A stretch of 64,000 nt of DNA from Streptomyces sp. NBC_00353 (GTDB lineage: Bacteria; Actinomycetota; Actinomycetes; Streptomycetales; Streptomycetaceae). Both the position numbers and the translations under genes were made by a program. The notes beneath the pieces are model-generated. The model had not been told where the DNA came from, ran no database searches, and saw only the letters and a list, made by a program, of their open reading frames with translations. Each line of letters opens with the position of its first letter. The first letter of the stretch is position 1. The stretch covers positions 5,890,001 to 5,954,000 of the forward strand of contig NZ_CP107985.1 of NCBI RefSeq assembly GCF_036108815.1, given 5' to 3'. This document shows, piece by piece, positions 56,861 to 64,000 of this stretch.

Positions 56861-58999
56861 GTGGCGGACGAGGACGCGATGCGCCGAACGCCGGCGGGTG
56901 GGGACTCGGTGGGTGGGGCGATCTTGGATGCCTTGTTCACTCAGTCACCGGTGGGGCTGCATGTTCTGGATACGGAGCTGCGGGTTGTGCGGGTCAACGC
57001 CGCCGCGTGGGCCATACGCGGTGTGCCGGTCGAAGGCCTGGTCGGGTTGCATTTCACCGAGGCATATGCCGGCCTGTCCGCGCCCGACGAGGTGGAGGCA
57101 ATGCTCCGCGGTGTGCTGGAAAGCGGTGTGCCCGTGCGCGAGCATCTGGTCCGCAGGCGGTTGGCAGCCGAACAGGGGCGGGAAGGAATCGGGTCGGTGT
57201 CGGTGTTCCGCCTGCAGGACCCGCAAGGGACGGTCCTGGGACTGGCTGCCACGGCGGTCGACGTCACGGAACAGGAACAGGCGCGTGCCCGGAAGCGTGT
57301 CCTGAATGCCGTGCGCGAGCGTGTGGGCCAGACCCTGGACGTGATCGCCACCTGCCAGGAGCTGGTGGACACCTTGGTGCCCGGCTTTGCCGACATCGCC
57401 ATGGTGGACATCGTGGATGCCGTGGTACACGGCGAGGAGTCCCCGACCGGGCCACTGGCTGAGGATGTTGCTCTGCGCCGTGCCGCCTACCGCGCCCGCG
57501 ACGGCCTGCAGGCACAGGACCATCCGGTGAGTGACGTGCGGAGTCTCAACTTGCTGCCCCCCTACGCGCAGGCCATGAGCGACTTTCGCCCCCGCCTCGT
57601 GCCCGTGAGTCCCGGCATCCCGTGGCTCGATGCTGCCAGGGCCGGGGGGGTCCGCGCAGTCGGAGCGCACACGCTCATCGTGGCGCCGCTGGTTCTGCGC
57701 GGAACGGCCCTGGGAGTGCTGAGCCTCATCCGCGCTGGCGGGTCCGATCCCTACGACGAGGACGATGTCGGCCTTGCTGCCGATGTGGCTTCCCACACCG
57801 CCTTGTGTATCGACAACGCCCGCCGGTTCACCCGCGAGTACACCATCGCCGCGACAGTCCAGCGCCACCAGCTCCCCCGCTGTCCCGCCTCACACAGCAC
57901 CCTCGAAACCGCCCACCTGCACGTGCTCGGAGCCAGCGGCGGGGGTGGCTGGTTCGACACGATTCCCTTGTCCGGCGCCCGCACCGCCCTGGTCGTCGGA
58001 GAGGTCACCGGCCGCGGCATCCAAACCGCCACCACCATGGGGCAACTGCGCACCGTCATCCGCTCTCTGGCCGCACTGGATCTGCAACCCGACGAGCTCC
58101 TCGCACGCCTCAACGACACCGCAGCCTTCCTGGCAGCAGAGCGCGCGGCTCTGCACCCCAGCGACCCCCCGCACCCGCAACCGCTCTCCGCGAACTGCGT
58201 CTACGCGGTCTACGACCCGGTCACCCGCACATGCACCTTCGCACGGGCCGGGCACACCACACCCGTGATCATCCGCCCCGACAGCAGCACCGAGGTCCCG
58301 GACAGCACCCCAGGGCCGCTCCTGGGCAGCGCGGAAGGTCCCCCCTTCGCCGCCACCACCACCGACGTCCCCCACGGCAGCATCCTCGCCCTCTACACCC
58401 CCGCGATCCTGCCCGCACCCCCCGCCGATTCCGACGGTGCCCCCGCACGCCTGCACGACGTCCTCGCTCAACCCGACCGGCCACTCCAGCACCTGTGCAA
58501 CGACATCCTCTACACCCTGCGCAGCAAGGACCGCCCCGGCGACGCCGTCCTCCTCCTCGCCCGCACCCGGCCCTTCCCCGCCCACTCCCTGGCCACCTGG
58601 CTCCTCGACCACGACCCCACAGCAGCCGCCACCGCCCGCGCACACACCCGCCGGACACTCGCAGACTGGAACGTGAACGAAGACACCGCTTACGCAGCCG
58701 AACTGATCGTCAGCGAACTCGTCACCAACGCGATCCGCTACGGCGCCCCACCCCTGCAGCTACGCCTCATCAAGAACCGCACCCTCACCTGCGAAGTCCA
58801 CGACGACAGTGCTACTTCCCCCCGCCTGCGCCACGCCCGCACAGTCGATGAAGGGGGACGCGGCCTGTTCATCGTCGCTCAACTCGCCCAAAGATGGGGC
58901 ACCCGCTACACCACCGAAGGCAAGACAGTCTGGAGCGAACAGACCCTCCCCACTCCGGCCTCCCCGCACTCTGAGCCGACAGCCGAGTCCGTCCAATAA
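56861..58999 (+). CDS. PAS-GAF-SpoIIE-like-HATPase regulator with degenerate phosphatase motif
   Basis: 712 residues from the GTG at 56861 with GGAGG upstream. Domains in order: PAS (about 25-140, LDTELRVVRVNAAAWAIRG), GAF (about 150-325), a PP2C/SpoIIE-type phosphatase (about 335-565) and a HATPase_c anti-sigma-kinase-like domain (about 590-700; ELIVSELVTNAIRYGAP, DEGGRGLFIV). In active SpoIIE-type phosphatases the first metal motif is G-G-D-W-Y-D; here it is Gly361-Gly362-Gly363-Trp-Phe-Asp366, so the first aspartate is lost. The second motif G-D-V-x-G reads GEVTG (Glu381). The kinase domain looks intact. It may act mainly as a sensor kinase of an anti-anti-sigma protein. Confidence 0.85.
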   Translation: MADEDAMRRTPAGGDSVGGAILDALFTQSPVGLHVLDTELRVVRVNAAAWAIRGVPVEGLVGLHFTEAYAGLSAPDEVEAMLRGVLESGVPVREHLVRRRLAAEQGREGIGSVSVFRLQDPQGTVLGLAATAVDVTEQEQARARKRVLNAVRERVGQTLDVIATCQELVDTLVPGFADIAMVDIVDAVVHGEESPTGPLAEDVALRRAAYRARDGLQAQDHPVSDVRSLNLLPPYAQAMSDFRPRLVPVSPGIPWLDAARAGGVRAVGAHTLIVAPLVLRGTALGVLSLIRAGGSDPYDEDDVGLAADVASHTALCIDNARRFTREYTIAATVQRHQLPRCPASHSTLETAHLHVLGASGGGGWFDTIPLSGARTALVVGEVTGRGIQTATTMGQLRTVIRSLAALDLQPDELLARLNDTAAFLAAERAALHPSDPPHPQPLSANCVYAVYDPVTRTCTFARAGHTTPVIIRPDSSTEVPDSTPGPLLGSAEGPPFAATTTDVPHGSILALYTPAILPAPPADSDGAPARLHDVLAQPDRPLQHLCNDILYTLRSKDRPGDAVLLLARTRPFPAHSLATWLLDHDPTAAATARAHTRRTLADWNVNEDTAYAAELIVSELVTNAIRYGAPPLQLRLIKNRTLTCEVHDDSATSPRLRHARTVDEGGRGLFIVAQLAQRWGTRYTTEGKTVWSEQTLPTPASPHSEPTAESVQ

Positions 59000-59199
59000 A
59001 CGGTGATCCGTCCCTGCCGGGCATGATGCGAAGCCGCACGGACGGGTGGATGCAGAGGTCATCGATAGCGGCCGATGTTCGTTTCGCGCCACGGTGGGGT
59101 TTGCCGCTGCTGACCGTGGTTCTCGCCGCAGATGGTGCGACGTGGTGCGCGTGCTTCGGTCATTCGGCTTCCGCCGCAGCCGACTCCGCCGTCCTCCGC
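59000..59199. other. No gene recognised
   Basis: 200 bases between the SpoIIE-type gene and the integrase remnant. Its plus-strand frame joins the remnant but has no integrase-like residues, so the N-terminal part of the integrase is gone. Confidence 0.5.
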
Positions 59200-59415
59200 G
59201 TCGTCCGGCTGCACGATGCCCGGCACGGCTGCGCGAGGCTCCTCACCGCGGCCGGGGTCGCGCCCCGCGTCGTGATGGCGATCCTCGGGCACAGCCAGAT
59301 CAGCATCACCATGGACGTCTACACGCACGTCGTCCACGACACGCAGCGCGAGGCCATCAGCCACATGGACCGGCTGCTCAAGAGGCGCCCGGCCGTGAGC
59401 GACCGCCCTCGTTGA
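59200..59415 (+). pseudogene. Tyrosine recombinase (integrase) C-terminal remnant
   Basis: About 70 codons read RLHDARHGCARLLTAAGVAP, then VVMAILGHSQISITMDVYTH and a stop. HDARH is the box II His-x-x-Arg of phage-type integrases (usually HDLRHG), LGHSQISIT is the following conserved segment, and the tyrosine of DVYTHV is the catalytic nucleophile. The N-terminal arm-binding and core-binding domains and the first catalytic arginine are missing. It points toward the tRNA and ends 55 bases from it, the usual place of int in actinomycete integrative elements. Confidence 0.8.
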
Positions 59416-59432
59416 TGTCAAAAACTGATGTC

Positions 59433-59467
59433 AAAGGCCCCGGACCATGATCGGTCCGGGGCCTTTT
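59433..59467. terminator. Hairpin terminator between integrase remnant and tRNA-Arg
   Basis: AAAGGCCCCGGACC (59433-59446) pairs perfectly with GGTCCGGGGCCTTT (59453-59466) around a 6-base loop, ending in TTTT. It can serve both the tRNA on the minus strand and the remnant on the plus strand. Confidence 0.85.
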
Positions 59468-59470
59468 GCC

Positions 59471-59546
59471 TGGTGCCCCCGGCAGGATTCGAACCTGCGA
59501 CACCCGCTTTAGGAGAGCGGTGCTCTATCCCCTGAGCTACGAAGGC
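59471..59546 (-). tRNA. tRNA-Arg (anticodon CCU)
   Basis: 76 bases including encoded CCA. On the minus strand the acceptor arm is GCCTTCG pairing with CGGGGGC (two G-U pairs), the D-arm TAGCTCAGGGGATAGAGCA, the anticodon stem CCGCT/AGCGG around loop CTCCTAA (anticodon CCT), and the T-arm GCAGG-TTCGAAT-CCTGC. The two G-U pairs in the acceptor arise because the 3' half was supplied by the integrated element while the 5' half is native. Confidence 0.95.
59474..59515 (-). repeat. att core inside the intact tRNA-Arg
   Basis: The 3' half of the tRNA from the anticodon loop to the discriminator base, duplicated at 54968-55009 (41/42) and 52228-52269 (39/42). Confidence 0.85.
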
Positions 59547-59661
59547 GGGACGGCAGTCCAGGACAGGGTAGCGGATGAGGCGCAGGGGTGATGGAGGCAG
59601 GCGGGCGGTGTATCGGCAAAGGCGCTGCCGGGCGCTCGCACGGTGTAGGGAGCGGGGTGTC

Positions 59662-59717
59662 TTGACGGGGCATGGGGGCGGGCATAGCGTCACGAAAGTA
59701 CTGAGCAAGCGCTTAGA
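59662..59717 (+). promoter_or_regulatory. Promoter and candidate operator of the acyl-CoA ligase gene
   Basis: TTGACG (59662-59667) and TAGCGT (59685-59690) are separated by exactly 17 bases. Just downstream, AGCAAGCGCTTAGA (59704-59717) holds the palindrome AAGCGCTT and resembles the A-n-CAAG-n-n-CTTG-n-T operators of KstR2-type TetR regulators, with its outer right half degenerate. Confidence 0.6.
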
Positions 59718-59727
59718 GAGGTCGTTC

Positions 59728-61482
59728 GTGCCGCACACCGACCCGATCCCCGCCGGCCCGGCCCCCGACGCCGGTGCCTTGTCCGCTGCCGCCCGCATCG
59801 AGGCGGCGCTGACCGGACCCGGAGCCCCGTTCGCCGTCGTGCGGTTGCAGGACGGCCCGCAGGCCGGGGCGCTCGTGTACGCGGACGGGCCGAGGACCCT
59901 CCGCGAATTCGTGGAGACCACCTGGGCCTTCGGGGACCAGCCGTTCCTGATCGCCGCCGGGCGCAGCTACTCGTACGCGGAGTTCTTCGCCGCCGCGTCC
60001 GCGCTGGCGTGCCGGCTGACCGAGGTGTACGGGCTCCGCCCCGGCGACCGGGCCGTCGTCGCGATGCGCAACCACCCCGAGTGGCAGATCGCCTTCTGGG
60101 CCGCGCAGCTGGCCGGTCTCGTCGCCGTGCCGCTCAACGCCTGGTGGACCGAGGACGAGTTCACGTACGCGCTCGACGACTGTGGACCGAGGGTGCTGCT
60201 GGTGGACGGGGAGCGGCTGCCGCGCGTCTCCGCGTGGGCGGAGAAGACCGAGGCGCGCGTGGTCGTCTTCCACCACCGGGACGGCGAGGTTCCGCAGGGG
60301 GCCGAGCGATACGAGGACCTGCCCGCGCCCGACCCGCTCGCCGCGCCGCCCGAGGTGGAGATCCGCCCCGAGGACGATGCGACCATCATCTACACGTCGG
60401 GCACCACCGGACGGCCCAAGGGCGCCGTGGCCACCCAGCTCGCCCAGGTGGGCGCGGCACTCAACCCGCGGTTCCATGCGACCGCTTCCGCACTCCGCCG
60501 CGGGATCATTCCGGGACAGGGGCCCGCGCCGGTCACCCTGATGACCTTTCCGTTCTTCCATGTCGCCGCGTTCACCTCTTTCTACGCGGCCATGGCGGCG
60601 GGCGGGGCGCTCGTGCTCATGCGGAAGTGGGACGACCAGGAGGCGCTGCGGCTGATCCGCGAGCACGGCGTCACGCACTACGCGGGCGTCCCGGCCACGG
60701 CGCTCCAGCTGCTCGCCGCCGCCGAGCGGGCGGGCGACGAGCTGGCGAGCCTGCAGATGCTGAACACCGGCGGGGCCGCCGCTCCGCCCGACCTGGTGGC
60801 GCAGCTCACCGCCCGGTACGGCGAGCGGATCGAGCCGCGCAACGGCTACGGCCTGACCGAGACCTGCGGCGGTGTCCTGGCGAACTTCGGCGCCGACTAC
60901 CGGCTGCACCCGGGCAGTGTCGGCCGGCCGACCCCCACCACCGAGGTGCGGATCGCCGGTCCGGCGGGTGAGGCGCTGCCCGAGGGGGAGATCGGCGAGC
61001 TGTGGCTGCGCGGCCAGTCACTGGTCCGCGGCTACTGGCACAACGAGGCGGCGACGGCCGAGGCGTTCACGGACGGATGGTTGCGGACCGGCGATCTCGC
61101 GCTGGTGCGTGACGGGCGGGTGAGCGTCGTGGACCGGCTCAAGGACATGGTGATCCGCGGCGGTGAGAACGTGTACTGCGTGGAGGTCGAGGCCGTGCTC
61201 CACGATCATCCGGACGTCGAGGACGCGGCGGTGCTGGGCGTGGCGCACCCGGTCCTCGGCGAGGAGGTCGCCGCTGTCGTCCGGCTGCGGCCCGGTGCCA
61301 CGGTCACGGCCGACGAGCTGCGGGCGCACGTAGGGCGGAGCCTGGCCGCGTTCAAGGTCCCGGCCCATGTCCTCGTACGCGAGGAGCCGCTTCCGCGTAA
61401 CCCGACCGGGAAGATCCTCAAGCGTGAGCTGCGCGGGCCGGTCGACGACGAGGTGCGGGGGAGGGGGGCGAAGAGCGGGTAG
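59728..61482 (+). CDS. Acyl-CoA synthetase / class I adenylate-forming ligase (FadD-like)
   Basis: 584 residues from the GTG at 59728, preferred over earlier in-frame starts because AGAGAGG precedes it by 6 bases and a promoter lies upstream. The phosphate loop IIYTSGTTGRPKGAV (near residue 215), YGLTETCGG (near 375), the hinge GDLALVRDGRVSVVDRLKD and the C-terminal lysine in PTGKILKREL are all present. The FPFFHVAAFTSFY segment is typical of medium-chain or cyclohexanecarboxylate-type ligases. It activates an organic acid with ATP and CoA; the acid is unknown. It ends 13 bases from the convergent metalloprotease gene. Confidence 0.92.
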   Translation: MPHTDPIPAGPAPDAGALSAAARIEAALTGPGAPFAVVRLQDGPQAGALVYADGPRTLREFVETTWAFGDQPFLIAAGRSYSYAEFFAAASALACRLTEVYGLRPGDRAVVAMRNHPEWQIAFWAAQLAGLVAVPLNAWWTEDEFTYALDDCGPRVLLVDGERLPRVSAWAEKTEARVVVFHHRDGEVPQGAERYEDLPAPDPLAAPPEVEIRPEDDATIIYTSGTTGRPKGAVATQLAQVGAALNPRFHATASALRRGIIPGQGPAPVTLMTFPFFHVAAFTSFYAAMAAGGALVLMRKWDDQEALRLIREHGVTHYAGVPATALQLLAAAERAGDELASLQMLNTGGAAAPPDLVAQLTARYGERIEPRNGYGLTETCGGVLANFGADYRLHPGSVGRPTPTTEVRIAGPAGEALPEGEIGELWLRGQSLVRGYWHNEAATAEAFTDGWLRTGDLALVRDGRVSVVDRLKDMVIRGGENVYCVEVEAVLHDHPDVEDAAVLGVAHPVLGEEVAAVVRLRPGATVTADELRAHVGRSLAAFKVPAHVLVREEPLPRNPTGKILKRELRGPVDDEVRGRGAKSG

Positions 61483-61495
61483 CAGGGGGATGTGA

Positions 61496-62773
61496 TCAGG
61501 AGCGGGTGATGCGGACCCGGTAGTTGCCCTTGGAGTCCTTGCCGACCACCGATATGCGTATCCCTTCGATCGGGTCGGTGAACGTCTGGCCGGGCTGGAA
61601 CGGGGCGTCGGAGAGCTCGGCCTGCACATTGGGAGAGCGTGTGCAGCCTCTGCTGCCCTTGGTGCTGTCCGCGACGGAGATCGGCCCCTGGCCGGTGTCC
61701 ACGTCGGAGCGCACCTTGTAGATGAGTACGCCGGGCCTGCAGACCGCCCCGTCGTTGCCCGCCTGGGTGCGTACCTCCACCGCGTAGCCCGACTCCGCGC
61801 TGAGCGGTACGAAGGCCAGCTTCAGGCCGCCCCGGGTGGCCAGCGGCCCGAGGACGCGATCGGTGGTGCCGGATTTGGAGGCGCAGCTGATCTGGTTGTT
61901 GTCGAGCCAGCCGAGCTTCCACTTGTGCCAGCCGAGCAGATCGTTGTTGGCCCCCCAGTCCTCGGACATGATGTCCCAGTGCCCGACCGAGCCGCCGCCC
62001 TCCATGGTGTAGAGGTCGGGCAGGCCGAAGACATGACTGTTCTCGTGCGGCAGGACGCGGTAGCCGGTCTGCGCGTACGACCCGGAGCCGTCGTCCTGGC
62101 GGCTGTAGATGAAGGACGTGTTGGCGAGCGGGACGCCGTCCGCGAGCGGGGCGTCGGCGTTGCCCGAGAAGGTCACGGACAGGACGGTGTCCAGTGCGGA
62201 GGGTCCGGCGTTCGGTGTGACCAGGACATTGACCAGGTCGTACTCGCGGAAGTCCACCTTCTGGTCGGCGATGGCCACGATGTCCTGGACCAGATGGCGG
62301 TAGCCCGGTTCGTACGGTGAGCCGCGTTCTATCCCGTACGCCGAGAACGGCAGGGGCATCCGCAGCCAGCTCTTCACGGGGGCTTCGGGCCGGTAGATGA
62401 GCCGGCCGTACGAACTGGTCCGGAACCAGGCGGTGGTCTGCGGGAAGAATTCGGCGAGCCGGTCCATCGCCGACCCGAGTCCCGGCGCGTCCGGGAAGTC
62501 GATCATCAGGTTGAGCGCGTGCACCTCGCCGGTGGACCGGGAGTAGCCGGCCTGGGTCGGCATGCCCTCCGACATCTGCACGCCCATCGTCGCGGTTATC
62601 CGGCACGGCCCGAGCCCAGCCTGCTCCGCGGTGGCCACCGGTCCCGCGGAGGCGGGGCCGGAGAGGGAGAGCGTGCTGCTGGCCGAGGCTGTGGCGGCGA
62701 TGACCAGCGTGGTTGCCCCGGCGAGTGCGAGGGTGCGGCGGCGACTGGGTATCCGGTGGCGGGGCTGCTGCAT
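61496..62773 (-). CDS. Secreted M6-like metalloprotease
   Basis: 425 residues from the ATG at 62773-62771 with GGAAGG ahead. A basic start (RRRTLALAGATTLVIAATAS) forms a Sec or Tat-like signal peptide. The zinc site is LPHENSHVFGLPDLYT (His-Glu-x-x-His), followed by a conserved glycine-rich region SVGHWDIMSEDWGANN with a likely third ligand, as in the M6 (immune-inhibitor-A-like) family, and DLLGWHKWKLGWLD. The C-terminal part (about 310-425) is beta-rich. Extracellular peptidase; target unknown. Confidence 0.87.
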   Translation of the reverse strand: MQQPRHRIPSRRRTLALAGATTLVIAATASASSTLSLSGPASAGPVATAEQAGLGPCRITATMGVQMSEGMPTQAGYSRSTGEVHALNLMIDFPDAPGLGSAMDRLAEFFPQTTAWFRTSSYGRLIYRPEAPVKSWLRMPLPFSAYGIERGSPYEPGYRHLVQDIVAIADQKVDFREYDLVNVLVTPNAGPSALDTVLSVTFSGNADAPLADGVPLANTSFIYSRQDDGSGSYAQTGYRVLPHENSHVFGLPDLYTMEGGGSVGHWDIMSEDWGANNDLLGWHKWKLGWLDNNQISCASKSGTTDRVLGPLATRGGLKLAFVPLSAESGYAVEVRTQAGNDGAVCRPGVLIYKVRSDVDTGQGPISVADSTKGSRGCTRSPNVQAELSDAPFQPGQTFTDPIEGIRISVVGKDSKGNYRVRITRS

Positions 62774-63049
62774 AGAGTCGCCTTCCGGGGGTCCGCGGCA
62801 GCCGACGGGCCCTGGCTGCGCTCTGCTGATCACCCTCTGGCGGGCGGTGCGCGGCCGCGCGTTGGGTGCGCCGATCGGTGGATTCTCCGCTCGATCGATG
62901 TGACGCAGGTCACATCAAAGGTGGGAAATAACCGGGGACCCATTCCCCGTTTGAACCCGTGTCCCCGCGAAACGGGGAGGCGCTCCCCGGTTGTACGCAT
63001 CCGGGTCGCGCAAGAGCCAACAAGAGCCGGAAGGGAAGGGGCTGCCGTC

Positions 63050-63724
63050 GTGGAGACCGTCACTCGCATCGCCGCCGACACCGACACCGGGACGGCGGCG
63101 CGCCGCACGTCCCGCCCGCGGGCGGACGCGCTGCGCAACCGGGAGCGGATCGTGACGGCGGCGCGCGAGATGTTCGTCGAGTTCGGACCGGACGTGCCGC
63201 TCGACGAGGTCGCCCGCCGTGCAGGCGTCGGCAACGCCACGCTCTACCGGAACTTCCCCGACCGGGCCGCGCTGACCCATGAGGTCGTCCTCGCGGTCAC
63301 CTCCCGCATCACCGGCCGTGCGGAGGAGGCGGTGGCCGAGGAGGCCGACCCCTTCGCTGCGCTCAGCCGCTTCGTCCACGCGGCAGCCGACGAGCGCATC
63401 GGGGCGCTCTGCCCGATGCTGTCCGGCGGCTTCGACAAGTGCCACCCCGAACTGCTCGCCGAGCGTCGCCGCCTCGAAGAGGCCGTCGAAGGGCTCGTGG
63501 CGCGCGCCATGTCCGCGGGGCGCCTGCGCACCGACATCGCCGTCGGTGACGTACTGGTCGGCCTCTCCCAGCTCACCCGGCCGTTGCCAGGCACCGCGTG
63601 CCTGGACATCGACCGGTTCACCCACCGTCATCTCCAGCTGTTCCTGGACGGCCTCGAGGCTCCGGCCCGGTCCGAACTGCCCGGTACGGCGGCAACCTTG
63701 GAGGATCTGCGGCGCCGGCCATGA
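63050..63724 (+). CDS. TetR-family transcriptional regulator
   Basis: 224 residues from the GTG at 63050, with GGAAGGGAAGGGG upstream; earlier in-frame starts lack support. The helix-turn-helix is RIVTAAREMFVEFGPDVPLDEVARRAGVGNATLYRNF in pieces, residues about 28-65, with VGNATLYRNFP as the recognition helix. The C-terminal domain (FVHAAADERIGALC onward) is the variable ligand pocket. It stands just ahead of a probable MFS transporter on the same strand and probably represses it. Whether it also reads the CTGACG palindromes is unknown. Confidence 0.92.
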   Translation: METVTRIAADTDTGTAARRTSRPRADALRNRERIVTAAREMFVEFGPDVPLDEVARRAGVGNATLYRNFPDRAALTHEVVLAVTSRITGRAEEAVAEEADPFAALSRFVHAAADERIGALCPMLSGGFDKCHPELLAERRRLEEAVEGLVARAMSAGRLRTDIAVGDVLVGLSQLTRPLPGTACLDIDRFTHRHLQLFLDGLEAPARSELPGTAATLEDLRRRP

Positions 63725-63936
63725 GGCCCGCGCCGGGCTGCTGAAGCAGACGCTGTCCGGCTGCGTGTCCGACGCGCCCTCACCACCCCCACCTCACGAC
63801 CGACCTCACTCCCACTTCTGCCGGCTCTCTCCCTTCGCACATTTCACCCTCACCGTTCACAGGCCGGGACGTTCTGCGTTCACGGTCACGGTTCACGACC
63901 CTTCGCGTCCACGCGCGTCCTTAGGTGGCTACTTCC
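63725..63936. promoter_or_regulatory. Intergenic region with GTTCAC repeats, candidate TetR operator region
   Basis: Repeats of the type GTTCAC (for example CACCGTTCAC at 63851-63860 and CACGGTCACGGTTCAC near 63880) occur between the TetR gene and the downstream transporter start. They may be binding sites for the TetR regulator. Confidence 0.35.
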
Positions 63937-64000
63937 ATGTCAAAAACTGCTGATCCACGACTCCCTGACCCCAGCCGCTGGAAAGCGCTGGCCTTCATCG
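63937..64000 (+). CDS. Probable MFS transporter, 5' end only
   Basis: Starts at the ATG at 63937 with AGGTGG about 9 bases upstream and reads MSKTADPRLPDPSRWKALAF before the window ends. The R-W-K-A-L-A sequence after a short polar leader is typical of the start of EmrB/QacA-type MFS drug exporters, and the TetR gene ahead fits that. Only 21 residues are visible. Confidence 0.5.
   Translation, partial: MSKTADPRLPDPSRWKALAFI

Larger units (their letters stand above)
52228..59515. mobile_element. Decayed integrated island at tRNA-Arg(CCU), two tandem segments
   Basis: Bounded by tRNA-Arg 3'-half repeats at 52228-52269, 54968-55009 and inside the intact tRNA (59474-59515), giving segments of about 2.7 and 4.5 kb. 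An integrase C-terminal remnant lies next to the tRNA (59200-59415), where integrative elements of the pSAM2/AICE type carry int, and an excisionase-like remnant lies at 53729-53848. No replication or transfer genes survive. Cargo: zinc-ribbon protein, membrane protein, lipoprotein, cold-shock-like protein, P-loop ATPase and a SpoIIE-type regulator. Immobile as it stands. Confidence 0.75.

Noticed and set aside
1..64000. CRISPR array, rRNA operon or insertion sequence
   Set aside because: No regularly spaced repeats, no rRNA-like sequence and no transposase motif were seen.

Overview
The window is high-GC actinobacterial chromosome, almost certainly Streptomyces. The evidence is GTG/TTG starts, a SARP/AfsR regulator, a WhiJ-type XRE regulator with a DUF397 partner, a chaplin domain, mycothiol-type DinB proteins, a fused FO synthase for coenzyme F420, and a DmdR-type iron box. 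No rRNA, CRISPR array or insertion sequence was seen. Gene starts were set by Shine-Dalgarno match and domain boundaries; long opposite-strand ORFs were treated as codon-bias shadows.

Layout. 1-12.3 kb is a catabolic block: a FabG4-type reductase (cut by the window edge) divergent from a thiolase, an acyl-CoA ligase, a methyltransferase, a VOC protein, then LLM oxidoreductase, SDR, LLM oxidoreductase, amidohydrolase and aldehyde dehydrogenase. The SDR/LLM genes are flanked by copies of a 15-bp palindrome, CTGACG-N3-CGTCAG, and a further perfect copy sits at 33.2 kb between a divergent SDR and an EthD-like gene, so these loci look like one regulon. 12.6-17.7 kb holds an APC permease and an iron-regulated divergent pair: a siderophore-interacting reductase facing a fused penicillin-acylase/GNAT protein, with a perfect iron box between them. 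17.8-24.5 kb has a DNA-repair pair (HhH protein and stand-alone LigD phosphoesterase), an MFS pump with MarR-like operators, a Tat-exported PHP hydrolase, an F420-type LLM enzyme, and an SRPBCC/ArsR pair with tandem operators. 24.6-32 kb carries a secreted phosphodiester glycosidase, fbiC, an ADP-ribosylglycohydrolase-like protein that has lost its metal ligands, and a sodium:solute symporter.

34-36.5 kb has DUF397, a WhiJ-like XRE regulator and a GPP34 protein. 36.6-44 kb has a D,D-carboxypeptidase with a very long acidic cytoplasmic tail, membrane proteins and small enzymes. 44-51 kb has a secreted FG-GAP protein, a SARP regulator, a hypothetical protein and a secreted protein ending in a single chaplin domain.

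52.2-59.5 kb is a decayed mobile island at tRNA-Arg(CCU). The intact tRNA is at 59471-59546 on the minus strand, and 42-bp copies of its 3' half lie at 54968 and 52228. Between them are an integrase remnant next to the tRNA, an excisionase-like remnant, and cargo: a zinc-ribbon protein, a small membrane protein, a lipoprotein, a cold-shock-like protein, a P-loop ATPase and a PAS-GAF-SpoIIE-HATPase regulator with a degenerate phosphatase motif. 59.7-64 kb is core again: an acyl-CoA ligase, an M6-like metalloprotease, a TetR regulator and the start of a probable MFS transporter.
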